The notes under the pieces were generated by a model. The model worked only from the letters and a program-made list of their open reading frames with translations, did no database searches and was not told the origin of the DNA. Of a DNA stretch of 64,000 nt, positions 36,914 through 47,927 are shown piece by piece (the first letter of the stretch is position 1; each line of letters starts with the position of its first letter). The DNA is from Ophioderma brevispina. Its lineage: Eukaryota > Echinodermata > Ophiuroidea > Amphilepidida > Ophiodermatidae. The stretch spans positions 79,079 through 143,078 of the forward strand of contig JAMKCH010084979.1 of assembly GCA_023653785.1 (NCBI GenBank). Reading direction: 5' to 3'. The translations under genes and the position numbers were made by a program.

Positions 36914-37295
36914 TTTAGGGGGGGATGCGGACTCATTATGGCTTTGGACTTAACACAAGGCACAAAACACGTGACATTTTACAGTACGATGGTATTTTGA
37001 ACTTTATGTCGGAACGATAACAATGTAATGTACGGTTGCCAGTTCCTGAGTTTATAAGTTTTTATAACTATATTGACCCGATCAGTTGCTTACATAACAT
37101 GTCAATACTTTACTTACAAGAGTTATCTACTATTGAAAGAATGCCAACCTGGCTTTGAAAGAGGACACAGAGTTGCTTGCTAATTATGTTAACTAGTGGA
37201 GGCCCGCGCTTTGCTGCGGGGTCGATCCCGGAGCTGAGTAAAAGGGAGTCTAGTGACGTGATCCCTGACAAACAGGACAGGTGTGGCTAGGAAAT

Positions 37296-37742
37296 ATGAG
37301 TCTCCGGGCTCACAGTCCGGGAACAATGGTGAACAATAGGGCAATCGATTTTCAGTTGACTCCTCACGGGACAATAGTTTCACGCTTTATTCAGATGTCA
37401 TCATATGGAGCCCGGACTATGATACGGCCAGACTATGATTACTTAAACAGAAGCGATCACCGGGCGATCACTGATGAAGAGGTCGGTGACCACAGTGGCC
37501 AACTACCGCAACCACACCAGGCTATGAATAACGACAATTTTGGCATATTGGGCGCCTGTTCTAGCTTGACCCCTCTAGTAAATCGGTCATGTTGGCATGT
37601 GTATTGCCTTGCCAATGAGGACGACTTTGATTGGTTACTCTTGGAAAACACTTTGCCCAAACCGTATGAAGTACCTCACGCAGAAATTTCTGACCAAATC
37701 ACAGATGACCATCTTCAAATTTTGTGGGCGCCAGGCCTATAG
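37296..37742 (+). CDS. Unidentified 148-codon ORF
   Basis: This is the longest open frame outside the DIRS element that is not low-complexity. It is read here from the ATG at 37,296, because the frame is closed by a TGA at 37,266-37,268. The product is soluble-looking with no signal peptide or membrane helix, a Cys/Trp-containing middle (NRSCWHVYC) and an acidic C-terminal third ending in APGL. I recognise no family. Neighbours are repeats: a GT-rich tract and AGGTCA-rich sequence follow immediately. It could be a host exon, a fragment of a mobile element, or a chance frame. Confidence 0.3.
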   Translation: MSLRAHSPGTMVNNRAIDFQLTPHGTIVSRFIQMSSYGARTMIRPDYDYLNRSDHRAITDEEVGDHSGQLPQPHQAMNNDNFGILGACSSLTPLVNRSCWHVYCLANEDDFDWLLLENTLPKPYEVPHAEISDQITDDHLQILWAPGL

Positions 37743-37763
37743 CTGGCAGGACCAATAGCAATC

Positions 37764-37822
37764 CGTGTGGGCGTGTGTATGTGTGTGTGGATGTGTGTGG
37801 GATTGTGGGTATGTGGGTGTCA
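37764..37822 (+). repeat. GT-rich microsatellite
   Basis: Degenerate GTGTGTGTGGATGTGTGTGG units. Confidence 0.8.
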
Positions 37823-37839
37823 CAAATTGTTAAGTTTTT

Positions 37840-38110
37840 TTTTAAATGACCTCAATGAAAAAGGTAAACTTCAATTGGAGCCAAACATCTGTCATAGGTG
37901 CACAATGGGATCCCTCATATGTTGATGAGGTCAAAGGTCATGTTGAAAGGTCAAAGTATGTGAGGTCAAGGTAAAAATGGCTTAAATGTAAAATTGATAT
38001 AAATTTTAACTTGAAGTTCCAATTGAACCAAACTTTTGTCATAGGGCCCTGCGGATCCCTCATTTGTTTTTTATGTTGATGAGTAAAGGTCATGGACCAG
38101 GGTCAAAGGT
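37840..38110 (+). repeat. AGGTCA-rich repeat stretch
   Basis: Repeated GGTCAAAGGTCATG and AGGTCAAGG words (for example 37,928-37,970 and 38,085-38,115). It resembles, in the opposite orientation, the 40.9-41.6 kb minisatellite and the 63.4-63.9 kb stretch. Non-coding. Confidence 0.6.
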
Positions 38111-38548
38111 CATGGGGCGGCCCACAGCTTATTTCTTTGATATAGCGAGTAGCGAAAGCCGAGAACCGCGAAATTCTAGTTGTGGTTTTGTCAACAAAAA
38201 AACAAAAAACACACCTATTTTTTGTTGACAAAGCTTTAAGCTAATGGAGCTTCCCCTTGCTGGCCGACATCGAATATAATTTTAATTGGTAAGGGTTATT
38301 ATTTTGACAAAGTTGCAACACTATAATCAAGTTGGGACAAGAAAATGTTGAACATTTGGGATGCCATTAAAAACGAACAACAAAGGCTATGTCTTCTTTT
38401 GCACTCGTTTAATGGCATTTACGCTCATGAAAATCATATTGAAATGTTTATAACAAGAAAAGACAAAAATTGACCCAAAATTAATCTTGAGCGAGTATTA
38501 CTCGCCGGCAGAACGCAAAAGAGTTAAGACCCCAATTTTCAGCACCGC

Positions 38549-38700
38549 TGTCACCAAAGACCCCATGTATTTTGAAAAATGTCACCAAAGACCCCATGTA
38601 TTTTGAAAAATGTCACCCAAAGACCCCATGTATTTTGAAATGTCACCCAAAGACCCCATGCAGGTATTTTGAAAAGTCACCCAAAGACCACATTTTTTGG
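38549..38700 (+). repeat. About 30-bp minisatellite, five units
   Basis: The unit TGTCACCCAAAGACCCCATG followed by TATTTTGAAAA is repeated four times with one-base changes, plus a fifth degenerate unit. The ORF across it (38,572-38,868) is a repeat translation. Confidence 0.85.
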
Positions 38701-40911
38701 GGGAAAGTTTACCACTGTCACCTAAAACCCCTATTTTCCCTAAATTTTAAAAATTTAACCCAAAGAAACTTATTTGTTGCGTCCTCTGTTCACCGAATGC
38801 CACGGGTTTGGACAGCTCCAGCCTTAACCCATACATTTCTTAGTGATCCGTCCCGGGTATTACGCTAGCGCGTTAAAATATTCCATAGGAATGGTTGTTA
38901 CAACACAATACTGAATGATACACCATGTCAGGTTGCAGTGTACACGTTTCATCGTTTGTAAACACGATTCAACTTGGCAAAACCCGGTTGTATTTGGAAA
39001 TCGGGCTCCGCGCCAATTTGCGTGACACCACGTGCTTACAATTAAATGATGCAAGGCAAAATGAAATGCCATTAAAAACCTAGGGGGTGTCCACATGAAA
39101 ACAAAACTTCATCTCTAAAGAACATATTCTAAATCAAATGGTGAAATAATATTCGTGGACACCCTCTAGCATTTTTGTAAAATTTATGGTTAAAGTTGCA
39201 GCAAAAATTTCGCATTTTGCATTGCGATGATCAAACATGTGAGGGATCTGGGTAGTCTGCCAAGTCGAAATTAATCAACGACAGCATTTTGATTAGTACA
39301 GCTAGTAGTCACGCAGGCGGCGGTAAACCTTTGGTGATGGACCTTTGTGTTTGGTTCTATCTTCAATTACCATACATTGTAAATAGTATACAAATACTAC
39401 ATGGTTGGAGGGGAAATGTTGAACTATTTTCCGAGGAACTGGCTACAGGCTACCCCAGTACCGAAGGAAAACTAGTTGCACTATTTCCCGACATAGCATG
39501 TAGTATGTGTTTTTTATTACACCTTCATAAATATTTATGAGATGATGGGTATTTCAAAGTGCCTTTGAAGACCATATCGTTGTGACTGTCAGCGTTTTCT
39601 TTGCATAGAAAATCGCATCCCGTTTACGACTCGCAATGAGCGGCGTAAAATCACCCCAACAACTCGCGAATTTGACCAATGAAATTGGAAGCCACTTATG
39701 CCTATGAACTCATGGGAATATTTATTAAGGTGTAATAGTACAAACTACATTTTTTTAATCCTTCTAACAAGACGAACACTGGTTACCCTTTTGACAGCAA
39801 TCCAAGCATTTTTCATTTTTGATCCATGTATTATGAATTCCCCCTCCTGGATTCTGACCAACCACTTTCACGAGGGGCAACCCCACTAAATTTGTTCAAT
39901 AACCTTCACAGCTAATACAACCAGAGAAATGGTGCTCTGCTCTCCCACGGTAATGGAATTGCTCCAAATGGGACCCAACTCTATGCTTTCCTGTTTATTG
40001 AAAATTGTGCCGAGTCACTTTAAAAATGAACCGCAACTAAAAGACCCATGTAAGGCAAGCGCTCGTAGACCCCATGGTAATCAAGTGGTAAGTTACTGGT
40101 TAAAAAATCCCTATTACTTTCAGAATGCGTGTGGCTTAAGATGGGTTTGCAATGCGTCACAGGTCTGTGAAACCCCACCCCTGCAGGGAGACTATTTTAG
40201 CTAATCACACAGCAGGGACACCAATCATTTATTGACGACTCAATAGATTGAAAATCTAGCAAAAAAACCATCCTCATACGGTGAGGTATACAAAATCCTT
40301 GGTAAAAAAAATATCAATTAAAAAATAGCCACAAGTACTGAGGTATAAACCATTCTGTTCTTTATAGATTTTCTATAAATTGATTGGCTTTTCTGGAATC
40401 AAAAGCTCACCATTTTCACAGCCAATTTCTTTATGGTAGTAGCTTATACTTTTACACGAGAGACACAGCCCAATTCGCCTTATCAACATACACTCGCAGG
40501 CCAGTAGGCTTGTGTTTTCTGCCACATAAACACAGATGTACACCTAGCAATTGTTTATCTGCCACCATCATGGGGTAGCTATGTGGATACTTAGGCTTAG
40601 CGTGTTTGGCATTTCTTGTGGGACCGCATAGTTTTTGATAAGGTACGTTTGGCAGTCTATTTGGAATATAGTGCACTATGAACATAGGAATTTTAATAGT
40701 GCCCAATTCAAATTTTTTGAAGATTTTCTCTAACAAAAAGATAACAAGGCGTCTCGAACCACAAAGGTCCCCCGCTCGTCGCGGTAGGAGGAAAAAGTAA
40801 CATAACTTAGGCGGTTGTCATGGAAACCACGAGAAGGATCCTACCATAACAGTTTAAATAATTTGGATGACCCCAGATGCCCTGGTTCCATGGGACCACC
40901 AACCGCATAGT
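38701..40911. other. Unrecognised non-coding DNA with a small hairpin MITE
   Basis: No gene recognised; ORFs at 39,289-39,540, 39,929-40,204 and 40,452-40,736 show no known domain. A short perfect inverted repeat, TAGGGGGTGTCCAC opposite GTGGACACCCTCTA with one mismatch, brackets 39,081-39,168 and looks like an 88-bp MITE. Confidence 0.45.
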
Positions 40912-41560
40912 TGATTGACCTGGCTGACCCCACATGACCTTGAAATGACCTTCAACATTTTCTGCACTGAATATTGAACCGGCACACACCAAGTTCATAT
41001 TTTCCTCCACATTGTTTAGAGATTTGACCTGGAAATGACCCTGATGACCTTGAAATGACCTTCAAAATTTTCAGCACTGAATATTGACGCACACACCACG
41101 TTTATCATCTACCACATTTTAGAGATGGACCTTGGATGATATTTGCCTCGTAGACCGTGCAAGGACCTTCAAAATTTTCAGGCACTGAATAGTGACCGCA
41201 CACTATAATGTTTCATCATCCTACCACATGTTTAGGGCTTTTGACCTTGAGGACCCACTGACCTAAGACTTAAAAATTTTTGGGCACGAGATGTTGTAGC
41301 ACACCCACCTTGTTTCATCATCCTACCACATGTGTAGAGATGTGGACCTGGATGAACCCGCGTGACCTTGAAATTGACTTTCAAAATTTGTGCGGGCATG
41401 AATATTGACTGCTACCTACAAGTTTAATCATCCTACCACATGTTAGGGATTTGACCTTGAATGACCTCACAATGACGTGTGAAATACCTTCAAAAATTTT
41501 GGCACGGAAGTTGCAGCACACCCACCAAGTGTCATTAATCCATCCACAATTGACAAGGTT
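40912..41560. repeat. About 107-bp minisatellite of TGACCT half-sites, six units
   Basis: Units begin near 40,915, 41,024, 41,129, 41,240, 41,344 and 41,452 with TTTGACCTTGA-like sequence. They continue through ATGACCTTGAAATGACCTTC, AAAATTTTCAGCACTGAATA and CATCATCCTACCACATGTTT. Divergence between units is high and indel-rich. Each unit holds two to four TGACCT words, the reverse complement of AGGTCA. The right side runs into further TGACC-rich DNA to about 41,780, then CA-rich repeats to 41,920. Confidence 0.75.
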
Positions 41561-42054
41561 TAATGTGAATTTTGACCCACCATTTGACCTTTGACCCCAT
41601 GGCACATGAGACACATCTCCGAAATCATCAGCCGCCATACTTAAGGCGACATATAGGGTGCAAAGATGGGACACCATATCAACAATACTTGCTTAGAATC
41701 AAAAGAATCGTGTTGTTGACAAGGTCTTACAATTTTAAACCCTATTTTTAAATATTTTTGACCTCATTGACCTTGACCCAGACACATGATCCACTTCGGA
41801 TCCCACCCCACGCGTATGTGGATACATCTATTGTGCGAAGATGGACACCCACACTGGCTTAGTTCCAAGATATCGCGTGGGACACACACCGCCACACATG
41901 CACACACGCCACACACGGGACGGGGAGAATTTCTATAGTCCCCCTTAGCCAAACAAAAGTTGGCGGGGACCAATTAAAATGCAAACAGAGTGAGGGTATA
42001 GCGGCCTCAATTTATCTATTATCCAGACGGCAGTGTGGTACCTGTGGAGTATAC
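41561..42054. other. Non-coding, TGACC- and CA-rich
   Basis: Continuation of the half-site-rich sequence (TGACCTCATTGACCTTGACC near 41,760), then degenerate CACACAC sequence (41,880-41,920). A short GTCCCC...GGGGAC inverted pair follows at about 41,938-41,970. Confidence 0.4.
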
Positions 42055-43293
42055 TAAAGATCCAATCATACTTATACTGCACTGCTGTTTGCCGTGAATT
42101 TACTGAAGTTCCGTCACTTCTGCTGCAATCCTCATCGAGTTACTGCAGGTCCAACCAACGAGCTTGAATAAATTAGAGCGCGGAAAATGTTTGCAGGTTA
42201 TCGCCAGTTTGTTTACAAACTAACCTCAACCTCATGCTCTCTGAAATAAAGGCAAAATAGAAAACGTCACCAAAGTCCTATTTATTTTTAGAAAAAATGT
42301 ACTTATTTGTTCACAGGAAATCGGGGTAGGTAAGTCATATATATGTTATTACAATTCAATAACCCAATCATTTACCTGTTTTCACGAAATGACTGAAGTG
42401 GACAACAGCCTTAAATCAATAAATTCATTCAGGAAGTTGTGGCCAATTTTGATGCCCATGAATGAAGCCAGTTTTTGGGCACCAAAATAGAGAACACTTC
42501 CTAATGCATTTGATTCGAATTCAGTGACTTTTTGTTTGTGGTCAATACTTCAGTTATTTAACGAAAACAAACAAGGTCCTTTCAACACGCTAAAACTTCA
42601 AGAATTTTTTAGTTAATTTTTTCAAGGGCCCGCCAAATCATACGTGGATCTCAGTTTTGTTACGGTGACACTTGGAAGGGATTTAGTGTACGATTGCTGA
42701 TAATGTGTTAGCAAACGGCAAACGTTGAAATTTAAAGGATGGCGATGACCTGGCAGCAGAAGACAGCAGCGTAAAGGCGGTCGATCAAAATTCCACCTTT
42801 TGCGGCAATTTCGACATTAACCAGCTAGACCTATTTTTGTTCCGACGATATTACGCTACCTTTTCTGTAAGGTTATTTCATGTAAAATGGTAGTTTACTT
42901 CACGATATCCAGGTGGTACAACGCCGCTTTCATAAAATCAGATCGTGCTGCCAGACGTGTAAGTGGGACGTCAGGGCTCGCTGAGTGGAGTTGAGTTCAT
43001 TTTCTCGCTGAGCAGGGTGCTCTATTTATTCAAGCTCGTTGAGGTCAATCAGGTCCCTGCAGGTCACGGGTGGTTGCGTTATGTTGCAGTGTAAGTAAAC
43101 TTGCGAAGGGTGCAGGTAAAATGGGCATAAATGCACCCCACGTGATGCAGCCAAGTGTTAATAATTTTAACTTTGTGAATACTGCATTGCGTGTTGCACA
43201 CAAGCACGTGATTGCAGTACAATTTGGTTAGGCTGCATTGCCAGTATTGCACTGCAATGCAAGAGGAGTGAAGTATGAATGCTAATTTTAAGG
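42055..43293. mobile_element. AGGTCCG-family MITE, copy 2, split by a nested element
   Basis: The left part (42,055-42,158) carries CATACTTATACTGCACTGCT and TTCCGTCACTTC as in the 46.0 kb copy. The right part (43,039-43,293) carries CCTGCAGGTCACGGG, ACTTGCGAAGG, GTGATTGCAGTACAATTTGG and TGAAGTATGAA. Between them lies the nested element at 42,159-43,038. Confidence 0.65.
42159..43038. mobile_element. Nested TIR element, about 880 bp
   Basis: The left end CGAGCTTGAATAAATTAGAG pairs with the right end, whose reverse complement is CGAGCTTGAATAAATAGAGC; a GGAAAATG/GAAAATG block continues the match. It sits inside the AGGTCCG MITE, so it is the younger insertion. No recognised transposase. Target duplication not clear: CAGGTCCAACC on the left versus AGGTCAATCAGG on the right. 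Confidence 0.65.
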
Positions 43294-43733
43294 TCCTTTT
43301 GCAGCACTTAAAAGTGGATGCATATTACTCCAGTACTGTACAAATCATAACTGCCTTAACCTACTGGACAACTAAGAATAGACATTGCAACAGGATGCTA
43401 AGGAGAAGCCCCATTGTACATCTTATGACTGCTTATACTTGGAAGATCTATTGGTAGCTAAGGACAACACAATGCTCATGTACATTGTACAGGCGCTACC
43501 ATGGCAGAACCGAGTAGCTGTAGGAAGTATAAACAGTGGAATATGACCATGTTAACAGTAATATTCCAAACCTTTCACCACACATACACAGTATCATAAT
43601 TATTACACCTCTGAAAGTCAGGAACACAAGGAACATAACATGCTATTAAGATGGCTGATTACACGTGTATTCCCTAGGGAATAGTTTTATTGAATTTTTA
43701 ACTACAACTTGTCACTTGAGTCACAGTGTGGAT

Positions 43734-43907
43734 TATACAAATATTGACTGCTTTGAGGGCATGGTAAAAATTATAGGCCCAAGGTGATCTCAAAAACCAT
43801 ACTATGCCCTGAGCAAAGATGAGGGGCATAGTATGGTTTTGAGATCACCGAGGGCCTAAGAATTTTTAACAGTGCCCAAAAAAAGCAGTCAATATTTGTT
43901 TTATATA
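43734..43907. mobile_element. Palindromic MITE, about 174 bp
   Basis: Nearly full-length inverted repeat with arms of about 78 bp. CAAATATTGACTGCTTTGAG pairs with CAAAAAAAGCAGTCAATATTTG-type sequence, and GGTGATCTCAAAAACCATAC pairs with GTATGGTTTTGAGATCACC. The loop (GAGCAAAGATGAG) is only about a dozen bases. Confidence 0.85.
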
Positions 43908-44211
43908 CGAATTTAAAGATTTCGGTCATTCTGATGGTTAAAGCACACTTATAGGCCTAGTTTATCACTATACGGTATGAATTCAGTATTCTTCTGCCAC
44001 ACAACATCATTCAACATGCCTAGTGATTCCGTTGAGGCTGCGAATCACAGGGTGGGGTGGCACAATACTAAATTCTTTCCCCTTATACAAGGCCTCGTTT
44101 TATGACATGCTATAACAACAACAAATATTAGCTACATTACCTGACGAGCAAGATGCATAGACTTGGTCAATAACCATCGTCGATCCAAATTCGACAGCTT
44201 GACTGAGCACA

Positions 44212-44424
44212 TCATTGATATCTCCATTTACAGATGCGGCCGTGTGGAGATACTTTCTTAAGATTTTTTAGCCATAGTTGACATGTTTTTTGTGTTCTTG
44301 CATCGGTGCCTCTATATGTCACACAGTCATTCCTAAGGCAGTCTTGGTGTGATTCAGCATCATATCCAAATTGACCGGTTTGTTTACGCAGTGTTGACGT
44401 TTCAAATATCAGAACTGACTGGGC
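44212..44424 (-). CDS. Exon candidate: first half of a kringle-like domain
   Basis: On the minus strand a tract CTCTCTTCCCCTAG forms a good splice acceptor at 44,425. The frame is then open for 70 codons, to TGA at 44,212-44,214. The peptide includes CVTYRGTDARTQKTCQLW followed ten residues later by SPHGR. Kringle domains (plasminogen, HGF, ROR, others) have the pattern YRGT...T...CQ-x-W...PH in this order and spacing, and their genes often split the domain by an intron soon after PH. A GTAAAT donor lies at about 44,224-44,229, just after GRIC. The expected second half (NYCRNPD...PWCY) was not found nearby. An alternative frame over the 3' part, ending at GTAATG near 44,143, is also open. A decayed exon is possible. 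Confidence 0.45.
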   Translation of the reverse strand, partial: AQSVLIFETSTLRKQTGQFGYDAESHQDCLRNDCVTYRGTDARTQKTCQLWLKNLKKVSPHGRICKWRYQ

Positions 44425-45036
44425 CTAGGGGAAGAGAGGTCTCTGATGGTTTTGATATTCATCTCTGCTACAGCATGGCAACTACGCTTTTACATGTATA
44501 GTGGTGTAATGGTAGACCGAGTTCAGGCAGAAGAGACTATTAATGTTGAATTGTCAGAGCATGGCAAATTGCTATGCCCTGCAATATGAATGCATGCCCT
44601 GCAGACCGGGGTTTTGATGAGTTAGTAAATTTATGTCCCTAAGGTTTAACAATCAGATGACAGGATTCTTTAATGAGGTATATTAAAATAAACAAATGGT
44701 TATATCGGGGAATAGGGCACACTATTTCCAAGGCACTGGTTACGGAAACTATTACCATCCACCCAAACTCTAAGGCACATGAATTGATCTACTACTCAGT
44801 ATGTCATCTGATGATCATTCTATTTAAACCCATGATCATCCTTAGTAATATCTATGTTCAATATAAAAGAATAGAAAAACAGAGTTTAAATATTACAAAA
44901 ATATGCCGTAACACCATATAGACCTTGTTTTAATTCTTTGGAGATAGATATAAGCACTAGTTGTGACAGAAAACATGTTGGAATAACAGAAAAAATATGC
45001 CTATAACAACAAAATATGACTAAGTTATGTTTTCAA

Positions 45037-45069
<33 letters not shown>

Positions 45070-46010
45070 GTGAAGTAGATAAGGAACTAGTACGCATTTA
45101 TCGTCCTTGGTCAACAGAAGACGTCAACATGTTCAGACAGATGTTTGCAAGTTGTGCAATTTGCATCGTCCTTATACATGGTGCGTGGATATTCCAGCAC
45201 TTTGAATCAACACGTGTTTTCATACTTGCAGTTTCATGCATGAATACCCTGCTGTCCTGACTTCAAGGAAAGAAGTAAAAACATTATAGTTATATATTAT
45301 CAGAATGACCTTACCCCACAAGGACAAACACTTTTCTTACAGTTATCTATGATTGGCTCATTACATGATACTATATGATCTACCCTTTGAGTAGACCTAT
45401 ATATGTATACACCTTTACAGATTCTTACCCTGTTTCTGATTGGTTATTACATCACGTAACCCCTATGAATAGCCAATCAAACTGACTTGTAATGCAACAT
45501 ATTTGAGTAACATAGACAATTCCTTGTGTGAGTACAGAAGGTCATAAGTGCCCAGCTGCCCATTTGTCAAGAAATTCCCATCCAAATATACTATCATTAA
45601 TCATACCATCCTCATTATTCTCATATCATAAAAAGATACAATATAAAACATACAAAACAGAATATGGAGGAAAGGACCAAAAGGCAAAATAGATCAGAAG
45701 CGGCTTCCCCTTAATTCAAATACTACATGAAAAAAACATAAAATTTTTATTGCAACTATAATACACTAAAACAAAACCATTGATTAAGACAAAACAGGCA
45801 ACAAAAACAAAACAAATGACCCAAAAAGATCTTACTCAAAAATCTAATATAACTATTGTATACAAAGTCAGATTAGAAGATTTTTTAGAAGAGGTTCTAA
45901 ACTGTCAAGTCTTTAGTCAATGCTCTGTAGGGTTTCTTCAGGCAAACGGTGCCCTGAAGAAACCATTTCAAGAGCCACTGCTCAAGGAAAGATTAAATTG
46001 AGACTCACCC
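44425..46010. other. Unrecognised non-coding DNA
   Basis: No gene recognised; it includes the poly-G tract below. The ORF at 45,027-45,260 begins in the poly-G tract and has no recognisable domain. Confidence 0.4.
45037..45066 (+). repeat. Homopolymer of 30 guanines
   Basis: An uninterrupted G30 run. Such runs can fold as G-quadruplexes and are also a classic place for assembly length errors. Confidence 0.9.
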
Positions 46011-46350
46011 TAAAGGTCCGTTAATTACTTCCACTGCAGGCATTGCGTGCAGTGAAATTACTCAATGTTCCGTCACTTCCGTGACACATATTTTTTTTTT
46101 GATTATGCAGGTCAACCAAGCGTCCACTGCAGGTCCGGGTTTGCAGTGAGGTTGCTAAACTGCCGGAAATTTGGTCAAACTGTACCACTGACTGCACCCC
46201 CATGCATCTTGCTGCATCGCCAGTAAAAATAATTGTAAGCTTCGTTGCAGTAGGACATTGCGTGCAATACTGCAAGTGATTGCAGTGCGATTGGTAGGCT
46301 GCATTTTTACAGCACTGCACTGCAAGCAGTGAAGTATGAACGGACCTTAA
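46011..46350. mobile_element. AGGTCCG-family MITE, copy 3 (most intact)
   Basis: Bounded by TAA, AGGTCCGTTAATTACTTC on the left and GAAGTATGAACGGACCT, TAA on the right. This gives a terminal inverted repeat of about 25 bp starting AGGTCCGTT and a TAA target duplication. A 3-bp TWA duplication is the habit of PIF/Harbinger elements, so a MITE of that superfamily is a reasonable inference. The body is rich in TGCAGT/ACTGCA. The 134-codon minus frame over it is repeat translation. Confidence 0.75.
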
Positions 46351-47338
46351 TACTGGCAGCACACAGATGTAATACATGGCAGCTATTACAATTACAGATA
46401 AAAGTGCTCTTGCACTCACAGACAAATATGAAGGATCATCTTGACATGAAACACCCGCCCGCCATTGAACCCATCAAGTCACATCAAATGGACTTTTGCT
46501 GACCCAATCATTTGGATTTAATGGTATTAGAAGAAGTACATGATCGTTTCCTATTTTTAATACAATTTTGTGGATAAGCAGCCATAGCCTAGAGGGCACT
46601 CAGTGGGATTATTAAAAAAACATGACTATACTCAAGTTAATTATTGAAAATAAACTATTGTCTGAAAGAACTGTTTTAAAGACTTGTGGTTCTACTTAGC
46701 TCCCTAACTTGTGTCAGTTCTTTTCCTTAAACATTTTTGCCTATTTTTCAGAAAACGTGAATGGGAGAACCGTTTTACCACAATCATAATGTTCAACCAA
46801 AACCAATGTTCCTGCTTTTGCTACATTCAGCTATACTAACTCAATAGTTGACTGGGGGGCTAAATGAGGTAGCTTTGATGCATTACATATTTTGTACCAC
46901 TTCTTAAACACTCATATAGTCAATTACTCAAACAATGAATCAGTACTATAAATGTTTTTCAAATCTTCAAATATGCCCACTGGGGGAGTGGTGTTTCTTA
47001 AATGCAACTGGCTCACACAAAGCCAGGAATATTTTGGTGGATTTAGTTGTTTTGAGTTAAGAGTCTTGTAAATTGCACTAACTGAAATTATGAATTTCTG
47101 TCAATTGCTTTTTTACATTTTTTAGAACACCTCTTATATGACCATGCCCAAAAATAAGGGGTGGTTTACGCATTCAGTATGCACAAACTGGTTCTGGATT
47201 GATTTCAATGAAAATTTTGGCAAAATCTTTCCTCACCGACATTCTTTAATGCTGTGCGAGCATTAAATTGACAAGTTCATGAAGTATTCATAACTACAAT
47301 CCTTGCACAAGCCCTCTGTGAATTCCATGATTAACTAC
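46351..47338. other. Unrecognised non-coding DNA
   Basis: Nothing recognised. Confidence 0.4.
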
Positions 47339-47651
47339 ATAAAGGTCCCGGCCCGATCGCTATAGCCTCGTCCCCAGGGACCCCAGAATTTTTACCAGAA
47401 AGTGGTCAAAATTCTAGGGCTGAAGATGTTTGGTTTGGAAGTTACAAACGAAAATGTGCCCGATTTTGGAGATCTTCAGACAAATATTAATTTTACACAG
47501 TATTCTATGGGGCTTACAAAATACGTTTTAGCCCTCACATCAAAACGGGTTGATTGAAATGTCAGCCGAAATCTTGATAGATGGGGTTTGGTGGGTTAAG
47601 TAAATTCTATTCAAATTGAAACTTCATTACTTAATCGGGCTCCCCCTTACA
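47339..47651. mobile_element. MITE, family with AAAGGTCC ends, copy 2
   Basis: Aligns to 9,534-9,888 in the same orientation, with shared AAAGGTCC start, CAGAATTTTTACCAGAAGTG-like block, TTGGTTTGGAAGTTA and GGCTTACAAAAT. More diverged at its right end. Confidence 0.6.
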
Positions 47652-47661
47652 ACATTTAGAA

Positions 47662-47927
47662 GGTCGGGTATGCACAAAAAGTTAAACCAGGTTTAAGGTT
47701 AGACTTGGTTTAAGTCAAAATTAGGTTTGCCTCAAATTGAAGGTTTATTGCCATTTTTTTTGTATACTAGGCTAGCAAATTTGAAAAGATTTGATATGCA
47801 AATTTCAAAATAATATACAAAAAATTACTGTTCAGTTGTAAAGGAAAAATTGTTTCTGGTGGGACAAAATGAAACTTAGACTGGGTCTAAAGTGAGACCT
47901 GGTCTGACACTTTTGTGCATACGGACC
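47662..47927. mobile_element. MITE, about 266 bp
   Basis: The left end GGTCGGGTATGCACAAAAAG is inverted relative to the right end, whose reverse complement is GGTCCGTATGCACAAAAGTG. Matching continues through ACCAGGTTTAAGGTTAGAC versus ACCAGGTCTCACTTTAGAC. No coding. Confidence 0.8.

Noticed and set aside
37281..37295. Upstream GTG start for the 37.3-kb ORF
   Set aside because: A GTG start is not expected in a nuclear gene; the first ATG in frame is at 37,296.
46021..46425. 134-codon minus-strand ORF
   Set aside because: It lies almost entirely within the AGGTCCG-family MITE; the Cys/Ser/Thr-rich product mirrors the TGCAGT repeats.
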